Shown: positions 45,640-56,460 of the stretch, in pieces
Layout of the letters: the number at the start of each line of letters is the position of its first letter
How positions within the stretch are numbered: position 1 is the stretch's first letter
NCBI GenBank assembly: GCA_024449915.1
Contig: JAMZAV010000640.1
Span: 310,001-374,000 of the forward strand
Direction of reading: 5' to 3'
DNA from: Sweltsa coloradensis
Taxonomy: Eukaryota > Arthropoda > Insecta > Plecoptera > Chloroperlidae
DNA length: 64,000 bases
The notes under the pieces: generated by a model
The model's database searches: none
The model's input: the letters and a program-made list of their open reading frames with translations, nothing else
Told to the model about the DNA's origin: nothing
Made by a program: the position numbers and the translations under genes

Positions 45640-46040
45640 ATTTACAAATAAAGCTATGAGGATAGTTCTTAATGTGGTAGGGCCTATAGGATTACAAGTA
45701 TGAGTAAGGCTTTGAATTGGTTAACTGTAAGGCAAAATATAATATTTAATAGGTAGTCTAATTTGTATAGGCCTATATAAACTAAGTTTCTTCCGAGATA
45801 CTTTGATAATTTACTACAATTAAGAAAAGACATTCATGGACATTTCACAAGAAACAATGATGGTTTTAATTTTAGAAGAGTAAAGAAAAACAGCACACAT
45901 GAGGCCTAAAACCCTATTGTGTGGAGGGATGATAGAATTTAATAAACATCCAAAAGGAATAAGACAGGAAGAATCATTGAGTAAGTTTAAAAGAAAATGT
46001 AGACAATATGTAGGCCTAATCAACTATAGGCTAGTATTGT
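45640..46040 (+). pseudogene. Decayed LINE reverse-transcriptase tail
   Basis: With stops and frameshifts the plus strand reads ...LQIKAMRIVLN, then LPRYFDNLLQLRKDIHGHFT, then RNNDGFNFRRVKKN. That is the 'LP.Y....F....DIH.H.TRN' end of a CR1/Jockey-type RT like that at 27887-28210. Too decayed to subclassify. Confidence 0.5.
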
Positions 46041-46199
46041 AGGCCATAAGCCATGCATTGGTCATAGTTTCTATCTGTTTAATATTAGGCCTAAGTGAAA
46101 ATATAAATGTACCAATATAATTGTATCTGTTTGTAAGGTAGGGCCTACCTAGGCCTATACATGTAAACTGTAATAGCGTTAAGATAAATAAATAAATAA

Positions 46200-46278
46200 A
46201 TAAATATATTATTATTATTAATTTATTATTATTATTATTATTAATATATGGTTTTTAAGCATAAGCCCGCTTTAAGGA
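46200..46278 (+). repeat. Left half of a split tRNA-like element
   Basis: Matches the start of the uninterrupted copy at 42035 ('aagcataagcccgctttaag') and is continued after 50833 by 'aaggacatagttattgattc'. The two halves were separated by the insertion of 46279-50833. AAGGA is present on both sides. Confidence 0.75.
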
Positions 46279-46697
46279 CAGTGTTCTCCCCAGGCCCGGA
46301 CCGCCGGGCGGGCCGCCCGGCGATAATTCCCTGCCGCCCGGCAAAAAAAAAAAAATCAAAAAATTCAAAAAAAAAATAAAAAAAAAATTTGAAATTTTTT
46401 TTTGATTTTTGATTTTTTTTTTTTACTAAACGATTTGCGAATTCAAACTCTAACCGTTCACTAAACGTTTAAACGTCCCATCTCTCTAAACTGTAATCTC
46501 GATTAGCCAAGTTGCAGAAATATGAGACGTAAAGCAATATCCAATCTAAACTGTAATGCAGCTTGTAAACGAAATCGTGGAGCTCGCTGATAGTATAGAA
46601 ACCGACAGTGAATGCATTTAAACGAAAACACATAAGTTGGCAAAATGGCAATCATCGCTATGATCGTAAACATTCACTGCACACAAGGAGCACATTC

Positions 46698-47493
46698 ATA
46701 GTCCTTTGCATAATGGGAATGTGGGTATAAAATTTGGGGCAAAGGTTGACCTATATCACTAGAAAGGTCTTGAAGAGCCGATTTCGAATATCCATGATAG
46801 ACCAGCGGCAGCGGCAGCTTTCTACCCAAAATTCAAGGTTAAGGGTCAAATTAACACTATTTTGATAAATTAATTTTTCATTGTTGCGATTTTTTTCTTT
46901 TTTCTTTTAATAGATTTAAGAATAAGATACATTGTCAAAAATCATGAAATATAGTAAAATTTAATATTTGACCTTTGATGACCCAAAATTAGGACACAAT
47001 TGCCAATTTTGTACAATATTGCATTTTCTTCTACATTTTGGTGACGTTTCATGTTCACATCAATTTTCATCACATGCAATAGTATCACACACATGTATTT
47101 GGGTGTAAGATCTGATTAAAAGCATGGCCAAGGTCATTGGGTCAGTCGTGGAAAGGTCAAATATGCATGAAAATGTCGAAAATATCGAGTGGGTACTCTA
47201 AAGAAAGGAATTTTCAGTTAGATTGCTACGACAAATGTGATATTGTTTAAAATAGTAATATATCAACGTAAACCTTCAAACTAGATAGTTTAAAACTTGA
47301 CATTTGAACTTTTATGACCCAAAATTTGGTAACGAAGTTGTTAATTAAAAAATGTTACAATTTCTCAGATGTTTTGCTTACTATTCATGTTCACATTCAT
47401 TTTTATGAAATACATTAGTATCTCACACATGTCTTTTGGTGTGTGCTCGATCATAAGCATTGCCAAGATTAATTGTAATGACAACGGACAGAG
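46698..47493 (+). repeat. Left ~796-bp inverted repeat of the nuclease/CXC element
   Basis: Reverse-complement partner of 49573-50368, near-identical along the whole length by eye ('tgacctatatcactagaaag' here, 'ctttctagtgatataggtca' there). The inner end includes 'atgacaacggacagag', the start of the enclosed gene. Long, little-diverged arms imply recent activity or ongoing gene conversion between arms. Confidence 0.85.
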
Positions 47494-49189
47494 TCACGAA
47501 GGCGTCACCAAAGGTAATAACAGATCTACTGATAGCCAAGGAGAAAGGCGAGATTGCATACAAATCATTCAAGGAAACGCGACTAGAAGAAAATTCATTG
47601 CCTCAATCATTTTATCAGCCGATTCCCCGACAGTCTTTAGGTACGTTTTCTACGATGCGAACTAAGCTAAAAACTTCCAAAGCTGGCAGAGAAGTAATCA
47701 TAAAAGCAAACAAGAAACTTTTCGGGAGGATGTTGATGATCGCTGAATGTCGTAAACTGAAAATGGAAGATGTTCTCGCACACCCTTTGGGTCCCCTCCC
47801 ATTTTCTTTGGCCTCTCCGGATGGTACAGTTAGAAAGACTAACAAATCAGCTTTGGGAATCGAACTTGAGAAGAACGTGCTGTTTGCCGAGACCATGGAA
47901 TCACCAAAAATGTGCATTATCGACGGAATGAGCTTGGTACAAAATTTGAACCAAAATAACAGGACATTTGGACAGATTTCCACCACTCTGCTGGCATCAG
48001 CGTTTCGAGAAGCAGAGGGTTGCACCCGCATCGACATTGTCTTTGATGTTTATAGAGAGTCTTCAATCAAAAACTTGGAACGACTTCGGAGGAGTAACAC
48101 CCAAATTCTCGAAGTTCAAGATGTCACCGCTGGGCACTGCATTCGTGACTGGAGAGGATTTCTACAAAGCTCTCATAACAAAACTAAGCTAATCGATTTT
48201 GTTTCTGAAGATTGGAAATCCGAGGAGAAGAGACAGAAACTCGGTGCCAGAGTCCTATACGTTACTTGTGAAGAGTCTTGCGTGGAGATAGCCTCCATCA
48301 GCTGGCAACCTTGTCCGGAACTAAATTCTTCACAAGAAGAAGCCGACACTCGAATGCTGCTACATGCTAAGCATGCATCACTACAAGGCTACAAGTCAGC
48401 AAGCATTACATCTTCTGACACGGACGTGCTAGCTTTATGTCTCTGGGCTTCGTTTGAGATTGATATCGCCATGTTCTTAAAGAGAGGGACAAAGAACAGA
48501 ACACATTATACTGATGTTACCAAAATTGCGAGCTCTCTTGGACGAGATATGTGCAGAACTCTGCCGGGACTCCATGCTTTGACAGGCTGTGACACTGTCA
48601 GTTCATTTACTGGTCGTGGAAAAAAGCTGGCTCTTCAAACGCTTTGCAAGAACATTGACTTTAGTGAACATTTAAGTCAACTGGGCCATGATTGGACACT
48701 TAGACAAGAACTCCTAAACAAAATCGAAGCATTTGTCTGCAAACTTTACGCGTTAACGACTAACATAACTAGCGTGAATCAGCTCCGCTACGAACTGTTC
48801 AGAAGTAAGTGTGGTGAAGTTGACTCTGAGCGTTTACCACCTTGCCAAGACTGTTTGTCTGCACACGTTTCGAGGGCAAATTATCAGGCTGCAGTTTGGT
48901 ACAGATGTCTCAAACCACGTCCATCCGTTCCCGATCCAACGTCCCATGATGGAGGAGGAATGAGAATGGTGATCTTACAGTGGAGTGGATGGTAGGACGT
49001 CCAGCTCCATTGGCAGTGATGGAACTGTTGGCATGCAATTGTCCAAGAGTCTGCGTGCTGCCGAACTGTGAGTGTCTCACAAACAAACTTACTTGCACAA
49101 ACGCTTGTAAATTAAAAGATTGCACAAATTTTCAACCAAATGAGGAGAGCGGTGATGAAAGTTTTGATGATTCGGATAGTGATGGCTAA
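47478..49189 (+). CDS. FEN1/XPG-like (PIN-fold) nuclease with C-terminal CXC domain, one frameshift
   Basis: The frame opens at 47460, but ATG 47478 at the arm's inner edge is the likelier start. Numbering from 47460, there are acidic motifs in FEN1/XPG-like order: IIDGMSL (153-159), DIVFDVY (192-198), SSQEEADTRMLLHA (290-303), TSSDTDVLAL (317-326) and LPGLHALTGCDTVSSF (368-383). The conserved D/E residues could bind metal. The frame ends at 48995. The +1 frame from about 48951 continues NENGDLTVEWMVGRPAP then a cysteine-rich CNCPRVCVLPNCECL plus CTNACKLKDCTN, a TSO1/tesmin-type CXC domain, ending at 49189. The same nuclease plus CXC order occurs in unnamed proteins of cnidarians and other marine invertebrates, as I recall. 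No DDE transposase is visible. Confidence 0.7.
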
Positions 49190-49572
49190 ATCTCCACGGA
49201 CTCGGAAAGGAATTCGAATTATTAACTTTACGTCTACATTGCTTCACAACTAAATCCTGTAGGCCAACGAGGACCTCAAGTTGGTAACAAGCAGTAACAA
49301 TGATCTCGACCAGATCTTTGTTGATACCCCGGACATTGGTGTACGTACAAATATTGATGACGCATCGCATCTTTAATCTAATCAAGCAGCTCTATCGTGA
49401 CGTGTTTCAATGCCTAGCTGTATTACGCAGGTCAATACGGCAACTATCAGAGTGGTGTCAGTGGGAACTTGAAAGCTACTAACATGGATGGGTTATTTGG
49501 GGTCCTTATGCGTGCGCTCTGGGACAGCTTCTTAATGCATAAAATATTAGTGAATCATGTGATTTCTTCTAC

Positions 49573-50368
49573 CTCTGTCCGTTGTCATTACTATTAATCT
49601 TGGCAATGCTTATGATCGAAACACACACCAAAAGACATGTGTGAGATACTAATGTATTTCATAAAAATGAATGTGAACATGAATAGTAAGCAAAACATCT
49701 GAGAAATTGTAACATTTTTTAATTAACAACTTCGTTACCAAATTTTGGGTCATAAAAGTTCAAATGTCAAGTTTTAAACTATCTAGTTTGAAGGTTTACG
49801 TTGATATATTACTATTTTAAACAATATCACATTTGTCGTAGCAATCTAACTGAAAATTCCTTTCTTTAGAGTACCCACTCGATATTTTCGACATTTTCAT
49901 GCATATTTGACCTTTCCACGACTGACCCAATGACCTTGGCCATGCTTTAATCAGATCTTACACCCAAATACATGTGTGTGATACTATTGCATGTGATGAA
50001 AATTGATGTGAACATGAAACGTCACCAAAATGTAGAAGAAAATGCAATATTGAACAAAATTGGCAATTGTGTCCTAATTTTGGGTCATAAAAGGTCAAAT
50101 ATTAAATTTTACTATAATTCATAAATTTACACAATGTATCTTATTCTTAAATCTATCAAAAGAAAAAAGAAAAAAATCGCAACAATGAAAAAATAATTAA
50201 TCAAAAAAGTGAAAAATTTGACCCTTAACCTTGAATTTTGGGTAAAAAGCTGCCGCTGCCGCTGGTCTATCATGGATATTGGAAATCGCTCTTCAAGACC
50301 TTTCTAGTGATATAGGTCAACCTTTGCCCCAAATTTTATACCCACATTCCCATTATGCAAAGGACTAT
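49573..50368 (-). repeat. Right ~796-bp inverted repeat of the nuclease/CXC element
   Basis: Mirror of 46698-47493. It begins with 'ctctgtccgttgtcat', the complement of the gene's start region, and ends with 'gcaaaggactat'. Because the arm contains the start-codon region, any promoter in the arm exists in both orientations. Between the CXC stop (49189) and 49573 there is about 380 bp with no further frame. Confidence 0.85.
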
Positions 50369-50833
50369 CAACACAAGTGAACAATTTTAGCAATTTTCAA
50401 TTTTATTGATTGCTAGGACGAATTTTAAAGTAATAAAAATGAAGTCATCAAATACAACAATGTTTCAAGTTGAAGTAATTGTAAACCTACAAATCTTAGA
50501 TAATAAACACTTAGAAAGAATAACATCATCACCTTTATAAGGGCCTATTGTACTCATTGTAGCAATAGGACTACAGTAATTCACATAGGCTACATTACAA
50601 AGGAGAAAATAGGCTTAGACTATGATTTCAATCAAATTTGAAATGTTCATACCACTAAACCAACTAAAGCAAGCTACTTTAAAAGGGCTTCGAAAACCTC
50701 TAAAACTCACCAAATCGAATCTAGGATCTCAATTTTTTTCCGGGGGCAAGCCCCGGACCCCCACTAATTTTTGGCCCTACCCGGCAATGTTTATGGAATA
50801 CCCAGTGAACATTTTTTTCTGGGGAGAACACTG

Positions 50834-51085
50834 AAGGACATAGTTATTGATTCATAGCAGTTGTCGAAAAAGTTTGCCCCGACTGTCATGTAAGTCAACA
50901 GTCACAACCACACCCACTTAGTGTACTCTATTATCTGTGGTCACAACAAATAGCAGTTTCCTAAAGGTTTGTTCTGTGGTCCCGGTAGCTTAATTGGTAG
51001 AGCTATGGCACGTTAGGCCGGAGGTTCTGGGTTCGAACCCCAGTCGGGGCAAAATTTTTCGACAACTGCTATGAATCAATAATAA
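50834..51085 (+). repeat. Right half of the split tRNA-like element
   Basis: Carries a tRNA-like unit at about 50978-51052 with intact A box and a standard B box GGTTCGAACCC. Arms 'ttcatagcagttgtcgaaaa' and 'tttttcgacaactgctatga' flank it, and 'gccccgact' pairs with the tRNA 3' end 'agtcggggc'. The copy has an extra ~70 bp between left arm and tRNA compared with 42035. Followed by (ATT)n. Confidence 0.65.
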
Positions 51086-51089
51086 TTAT

Positions 51090-52300
51090 TATTATTATTA
51101 GACTGCGAAACGTCAAGCGCGCAATAACACAGGTATGTGTTATTACACTCTTAATAACGCGGTACAATGTCCCGAAAACCGTCTAATATTATATATTATT
51201 ATTATTATTATTAATTGTTTGCAGGTGCAGCGCAATCGAAATATGACGATAACTATCAATTATGACTGATTTAACCCTACTTTTGCTGTGAATAGTCGCA
51301 TTTTTAATCTAGCCTAGGCCGCCTACGTTTTATTATTAGGCCAATGGTTCCCCACGTTACAAGTTATTACTCAATTTAGGGCCTATGGTAGGAAGTTACT
51401 CGGAGCAGTAAAATATTACAAAATGATGAAGGCTCTTAGTATTATGTTGCTGCTGTCCCAAGGTCTAGCCTCAGAGCCTAGCCTGGCCTAGGTCTACACG
51501 AACTGCTATGACTGCAAAGGCTATTCGAATTTGATCAACGTAACAAAGATCCTTAGTTTTCTACTAAAGCCTCTGAGGAACCTAGGCTAGGTCCTAGCTT
51601 GAACCTTGGAAGTTGCAACACACTCAAATTATTAAATTAGGCCCTAGGCCTATACTTTATTACTATTTGAATTATTTTGATATGTCCAACACAATGCCTA
51701 GCAAAAATTTATTCCAAAACGAGCTATTACTAGCCTATAAGAACCATAAAATCAAGATATGTAGACCTACTTTACTAACCAGAGGTCCAGAACCGAACCA
51801 AAAACCTGGAACCACACACCCCTAATAAATGGAACTCCTTCGGTTGGGGGGGTCCAAAAGTTTTTTTAATGTTTTGTAGGGAATCGTAGGTTAGGGGGAG
51901 GGGAGGAGGGGGACGCGAGGCGTGTAGGGATGTTTTACAAGATATGTATGACCTACTTGGTATTATATTTCATTTAACACCAACGCGCTTCACGCAAAAC
52001 ATCGCAAAAAGCATTTGGACCCCCCAACCGAAGGAGTAGGCCTACCTAATAAATTACCGGTAGGGCCTACAAGTCTAAAAGGACACAGTAGTCTATGTCA
52101 TGGCTGGTTATATCATCTAACCACCCGCGTACAAAGCGGCAAAACGAGTGTAAACGATGCTTAAAAATTTGAATGATAGGCCTATTATAGCTCACTTAGG
52201 CCTATGGTACCTAGGCCCTAGGCGTACATTAAGCGTCATGTAGGCCTATGTCGAGATGTCAGCTCGACCTGGCAGTTCTAGCTAGTGGCCTTTTATGCCA
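51090..52300. other. Intergenic/intronic stretch, no gene
   Basis: AT-rich with (TTA)n microsatellites around 51082 and 51190 and many TAGGCCTA/CTAGGC motifs. 'cttcggttgggggggtccaa' (about 51839) is complemented at about 52018-52036 ('ttggaccccccaaccgaag'), so a small inverted-repeat element of roughly 200 bp (51835-52040) is likely. No coding sequence. Confidence 0.45.
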
Positions 52301-52307
52301 CTGCCGG

Positions 52308-52538
52308 CACTTCTGTAGGCCTACTTGGCGGGTCCCAACATTTTTTTTTTCAATGAAAACATACGCACCCGAAATCCTTTCCGTTACAAAACTACTTTCG
52401 TTAGGTAAGCCCGAACTTTCCGCTGGCTACAGTGCGCCGCGCAGCCCGCGCTAGTTCTAGGATATTTTCGAAAAGAGCGCACCCGAAATCCTTTCCGTTA
52501 GTGTAGTATAACAGTTGGGACCCGCCAAGTACAGAAGT
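52308..52538. mobile_element. Small MITE with ACTTCTGTACTTGGCGGG ends, copy 1
   Basis: Inverted ends ACTTCTGTA...CTTGGCGGGTCCCAAC and GTTGGGACCCGCCAAGTACAGAAGT surround a core with two copies of 'acccgaaatcctttccgtt'. The left end is interrupted by GGCCTA (TAGGCCTA at 52316-52323), while the right end is not. A second copy is at 55318-55530. Confidence 0.7.
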
Positions 52539-52599
52539 AACCCACTGCCTAGGCCTACTATTTTTTTTATAGTAGGCCTATCTAAGCTAGGCTTAAAGT

Positions 52600-54700
52600 T
52601 AAACTAGGAAAACGCTAAAGTTCCGTCGCGTTGTTAAGCGAGCACCGGTACGTGCAACACGACCCGAGTACGACATTCCCACAATGTCCATTTTATCAGG
52701 GCCTAACAGTTAAAAGACAAAAACTTTCAATGTTGTTGTTGATCGCTGAATTGAACAGGGTTCCCACTTTTTTTTTAGAATCAATTTCCCTGACTTTTCC
52801 AGGTTTAGTTTTTCTTAATTCCAGGTGTGATACACGCCCAAAAATAGCTTGCCGGGAACGCAGCACCCCCTCGATACGCTCAAAAATTTATTTCCCCGTA
52901 CTTCATCAGGGTGGAACTTCGTTTCATGGGCCCGCCCGCAAAATTTCTATAGGGGATCCCCTAACAGATACACACATACATAGGCTCAGTGTTGAATTCA
53001 GGTTTTTCATCCCGGGGAAATTATATAGGGACCAAGTACGGGGGGTTTGGGGGGCCTCCCCCCAACAATAGCGCCGCAGGTGAAAATTTTGAAAATCACG
53101 TTTTTTGAGTGCGTTTGGTGCGTTTTAGAAAAAAGTTGTGGGTTGAATGCAATACCAAAATAATGTAGTTTTTGTGTTATTGTGTTGTGGACGCTTTCCT
53201 AAATATCCGCTAGATTTCACCTTCAAACCGCTAGATTCCTAAAACGGTTAGGCCTATTTTAGCAACGAAAACAAATGATTGATTTTTTTTTAAATTTCTG
53301 ACTTTGGAGTCGGGAAAACATTTTCATAAATTCGGTGAAACTATGTTTTTTGAGTAAACCGAATAAGCCTAGATTTAAATAAATTCCCATTTTCCCTGAC
53401 TTTTCCAGGTTTTTGAATTTTTTGCTCAATTTCCTGACTATTCCCTGACATTTTTTTTTTTTTTAATTAATATTTTGCATTCATTTTTTTCATATCAATT
53501 AACATAACATGCCATTTTATAAAAGAAAATAGTTGAATGCAAGAGCAACAGAAAGAGCATTTGCCCCGTAGTACTTTCGTACCTGTTACCCTTGGTACAC
53601 AAAATTCAATTCCATGACTTTTCCAGGTTTTCCAGGTCGGTGGGAACCCTGTTGAATGACGCCACGGGACCACAATGTAATCTAATTAGGCCTTTAATAG
53701 GAAAATGCCTTCTAAAGTGTATCTTTGTTTCTTCACTGCCTCCTTGACAAATTTCATAACGATTGGAACAACATCATTTTTCGAAATATGATTACCTACC
53801 TACCAATAGGCTAAGTCTTTAAGGTCTTGACCGATTTAGCTGAAAATTTGTAACAGAGGAGAGAATGTTGTAGGTATTTATTGACCCTGCAAAATTTCAT
53901 AACGATCGGAACATTTTTATTTTTTATAACCAACGATCGGATTTTGTTCAAAAACTATACAGCAACCCGCGTAGGTGGTATGTACATGTGTGCAAAATTT
54001 CAGGTTGATCAGAGAAACGGTGCAACCTGTACCGAAGCAGTAACAGAAAAAAAACAAAAAAACAAGACATTCGAGCCATAAGATTCTAGGAAAACGCTCA
54101 GTTGGACGCGTTGTTGAGCGAGCACCGGTACGTGCAACATGACCCGAGTACGACATTCCCATAAGGCCCACCACACAGTGTAGGCCTAACTGGATATTGA
54201 CATTGTACACTTTATACTATTCCAACATCTTTGCATTGTTCTAATTCACGTCATGCCTTCTAAAGTGTATCTTTGTATCTTCACTGCCTCCTTCATTTTT
54301 AACATCATTTTTCGAAATATGATTACCAATAAGTCTTTAAGGTCTTGACCGATTTAGCTGAAAATTTGGAAAATAGGAGAGAATGTTGTACTTATTGACC
54401 CTGCAAAATTTCATAACGATCGGTACATTTTTATTTTTTTATTTTTTTTATTTATTTTTTATTTTTTATGACCAACGATCGGATTTTGTTCAAAAACTAT
54501 ACAGCAACCCGCCTAGGTGGTATGTACATGTGTGCAAAATTTCAGGTCGATCAGAGAAACGGTGCGACCTGTATCGAAGCAGTAACAGAAAAAAACAAAA
54601 ACAGACATTCGAGCCATAAGAGTCAAGTGGAGACGCTCGCTTCGCTCGCTCAACAAGTGGAGACGCTCGCTACGCTCGCTCAATAATACCATAGGCCAGG
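52600..54700 (+). repeat. Tangle of three dispersed-repeat copies
   Basis: 'ctaggaaaacgctaaagttc' and 'gcgagcaccggtacgtgcaa' at 52603-52660 and 54087-54145 are ends of the family also seen at 21900. 'ttaaggtcttgaccgattta' to 'gaaacggtgcgacctgtatc' occurs at 53815-54080 and 54335-54640. The last copy ends in 'cgctcgcttcgctcgctca' duplicated. Between 52750 and 53660 are similar copies of 'tttttccctgacttttccag'. No gene. Confidence 0.5.
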
Positions 54701-54749
54701 TAGGCCTAGGCCTATTATAGGCACAGGGCCTAGGCTACTCACGAAAAAC

Positions 54750-54835
54750 AACTGTTGTGGGGATCAAGCTCGGGATGCCTAGGTCTTCAGCTGGCGCAGG
54801 GGCTAGCCCCACTCGGCTACCAGTAGGGCCTACCT
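54750..54835 (-). repeat. tRNA-Ser/Leu-like fragment
   Basis: The minus strand reads 'tggtagccgagtggggctag' and later 'gagcttgatcccc', resembling the 5' and T-arm parts of a class II tRNA. The B box (GAGCTTGATCC) is degenerate and arms do not pair well. Most likely a SINE remnant or tRNA pseudogene. Confidence 0.35.
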
Positions 54836-55017
54836 TTGCATCTGGACGCGTAACGACTGACGTCATTGGTAGGTATATAGCTATAGGCTTAGGTAGTAGC
54901 CTGCCTAGCATAGGCGGCAGCCAATGATTGCATGAGAAACTACCACCTTGGGTGAAAATGCCTTTAAACGGGGTGTAGGGCTAAGCCCTGGCCCATTTTT
55001 TATTTATTTGGTAAAAC

Positions 55018-55232
55018 TGCAGTAGAGTGGACGTGGGTATTATAGCGGCTAATAGGCCTACTCCACCTACAAAATCTTTAACGTCGCTGTTTTAAATCTA
55101 AAGTACCTTCAAACCTTTAACGTCGCTATTTTAAGCGAAAGTACTTTTCCGTTGAAAGTCCTAGCGACGTTAAAGGTTTTGTAGGTGGAGTATTAGCCAT
55201 ACCCACGTCCGCTCTACTACAGTATTACTATT
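55018..55232. mobile_element. Foldback element, 'aacgtcgctattttaaa' family, long form
   Basis: Outer arms 'gtagagtggacgtgggtat' and the complement of 'atacccacgtccgctctac' extend the palindrome beyond that of 32424-32520. The left arm reads 'ctaataggcctactccacc' where the right arm, complemented, reads 'ctaatactccacc'. Inner part has two copies of 'ctttaacgtcgct'. Confidence 0.7.
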
Positions 55233-55317
55233 TATTTTTATTTATTGGGTTTCTATAGCATTAGGCCTACAATTATAAATAATAAATATACAGTTTGGGT
55301 TAGGGTCTAGGCCCGGC

Positions 55318-55530
55318 ACTTCTGTAATTGGCGGGTCCCAACATTTTTTTTCCAATGAAAACATACGCACCCGAAATCCTTTCCGTTACAAAACTACTTT
55401 CGTAAGGTTAGCCCGAACTTTCCGCTGGCTACAGTGCGCCGCGCTAGTTCTAGGATATTTTCGAAAAGAGCACACCCGAAATCCTTTCCGTTAGTGTAGG
55501 TATAACAGTTGGGACCCGCCAAGTACAGTT
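55318..55530. mobile_element. Small MITE with TTGGCGGGTCCCAAC ends, copy 2
   Basis: Same termini and core as 52308-52538. Here the left end 'cttctgtaattggcggg' carries no GGCCTA. A deletion removes part of 'cgcgcagcccgcgctag' present in copy 1. Non-coding. Confidence 0.7.
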
Positions 55531-56354
55531 AAGTACCCTAGGCCCTAGCCAAGCGTCTGCGGTGGGCTAGCTAGACTTAGTGCATTGGCCCAGATAGAGA
55601 CAAACCTAGGGCTAGGCCTAGTGGCATAGGCTAGCCCTAGGCCTACTATTATGGCAGGGGCCTTGGTAGGGCTAGGCTCAGTGTTGCCACATTAGGCGAT
55701 TTGTCGCCGTTTGGGCGACCAAGCAATGTTTTTAGCGACCAAAATATTTCGGAAGTCGCCTGTCGCCGAAATGGGCTACTTCATGAAAATCCAAACTTTC
55801 CAAAAATTTCTCAATCTACAGCGTGCTTTAAACACAAATAATGTTTATCAGAAATTATTCCATTGTTAAATAGTATTTTGTAATTTAAATATTAGGTAAG
55901 TCATACAGAATACTCATTAACCGACTACATTTTGCCCGGCCCGCGGCGTTTTGTTTGGTTAAATGTCACATCAGGATACAATACGTAGAATGTCGAAGAT
56001 AGCTGATCTTTGAACTGTATCGTTTTGTTATTAAATTTTGTATACAGAAGCTCGGAACTCTACTAGTTTGACGGAATTGCAATTTTTTGTTTTTTTACTT
56101 TATTTTCTTTGCCAAATCACTGATATTTCAAAGTATATTAAAAATAAATGTGCGGAAACCAATTAAAAATAATTTTCAGCTTCTGTTTTATAAACAAAAG
56201 TAAGTTATAAGTAGTGCGGAGCGACGCGGCCTAGGCCTACCGTGCTGAGATGTACTCACTGCAAGCTTTGTGTATCCAATGCTGCAAGTTACCTTACAAG
56301 AACACAAAAAAAATCCAAAATAGAATCATCACGTTTTTACTGTTATAATAAAAA

Positions 56355-56460
56355 AAAAACTTCAAAACCTTTAACGTCGCTATTTTAAACGAAAATCCTT
56401 TTGTGGTGAAAGTCCTTTATATTTAAAATAGCGACGTTAAAGGTTTTGTAGGTGGAGTAT
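56355..56460. mobile_element. Foldback element, 'aacgtcgctattttaaa' family, copy 3
   Basis: Arms 'caaaacctttaacgtcgct' and 'agcgacgttaaaggttttg' are separated by about 45 bp, ending in 'gtaggtggagtatt'. It is inserted in the hAT-like element 55679-58000. Confidence 0.65.

Larger units (their letters stand above)
46279..50833. mobile_element. 4.56-kb composite DNA transposon, CAGTGTTCTCCCC ends
   Basis: Short inverted ends CAGTGTTCTCCCCAG...TCTGGGGAGAACACTG bound a block that interrupts a repeat copy. The relative at 42035 gives the empty site. AAGGA flanks both sides: either a 5-bp duplication, or an 8-bp AAGGACAT with a 3-base loss on the left. The outer arms (46279-46697 and 50369-50833) include a very GC-rich left end ('ccgggcgggccgcccggcg'). 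Between them lies an inner unit with ~796-bp inverted repeats. Whether outer and inner parts are one element or a nested pair is unresolved. Confidence 0.65.

Noticed and set aside
47615..48037. 140-codon minus-strand frame inside the nuclease gene
   Set aside because: Antisense shadow; the plus-strand frame carries the conserved acidic motifs.
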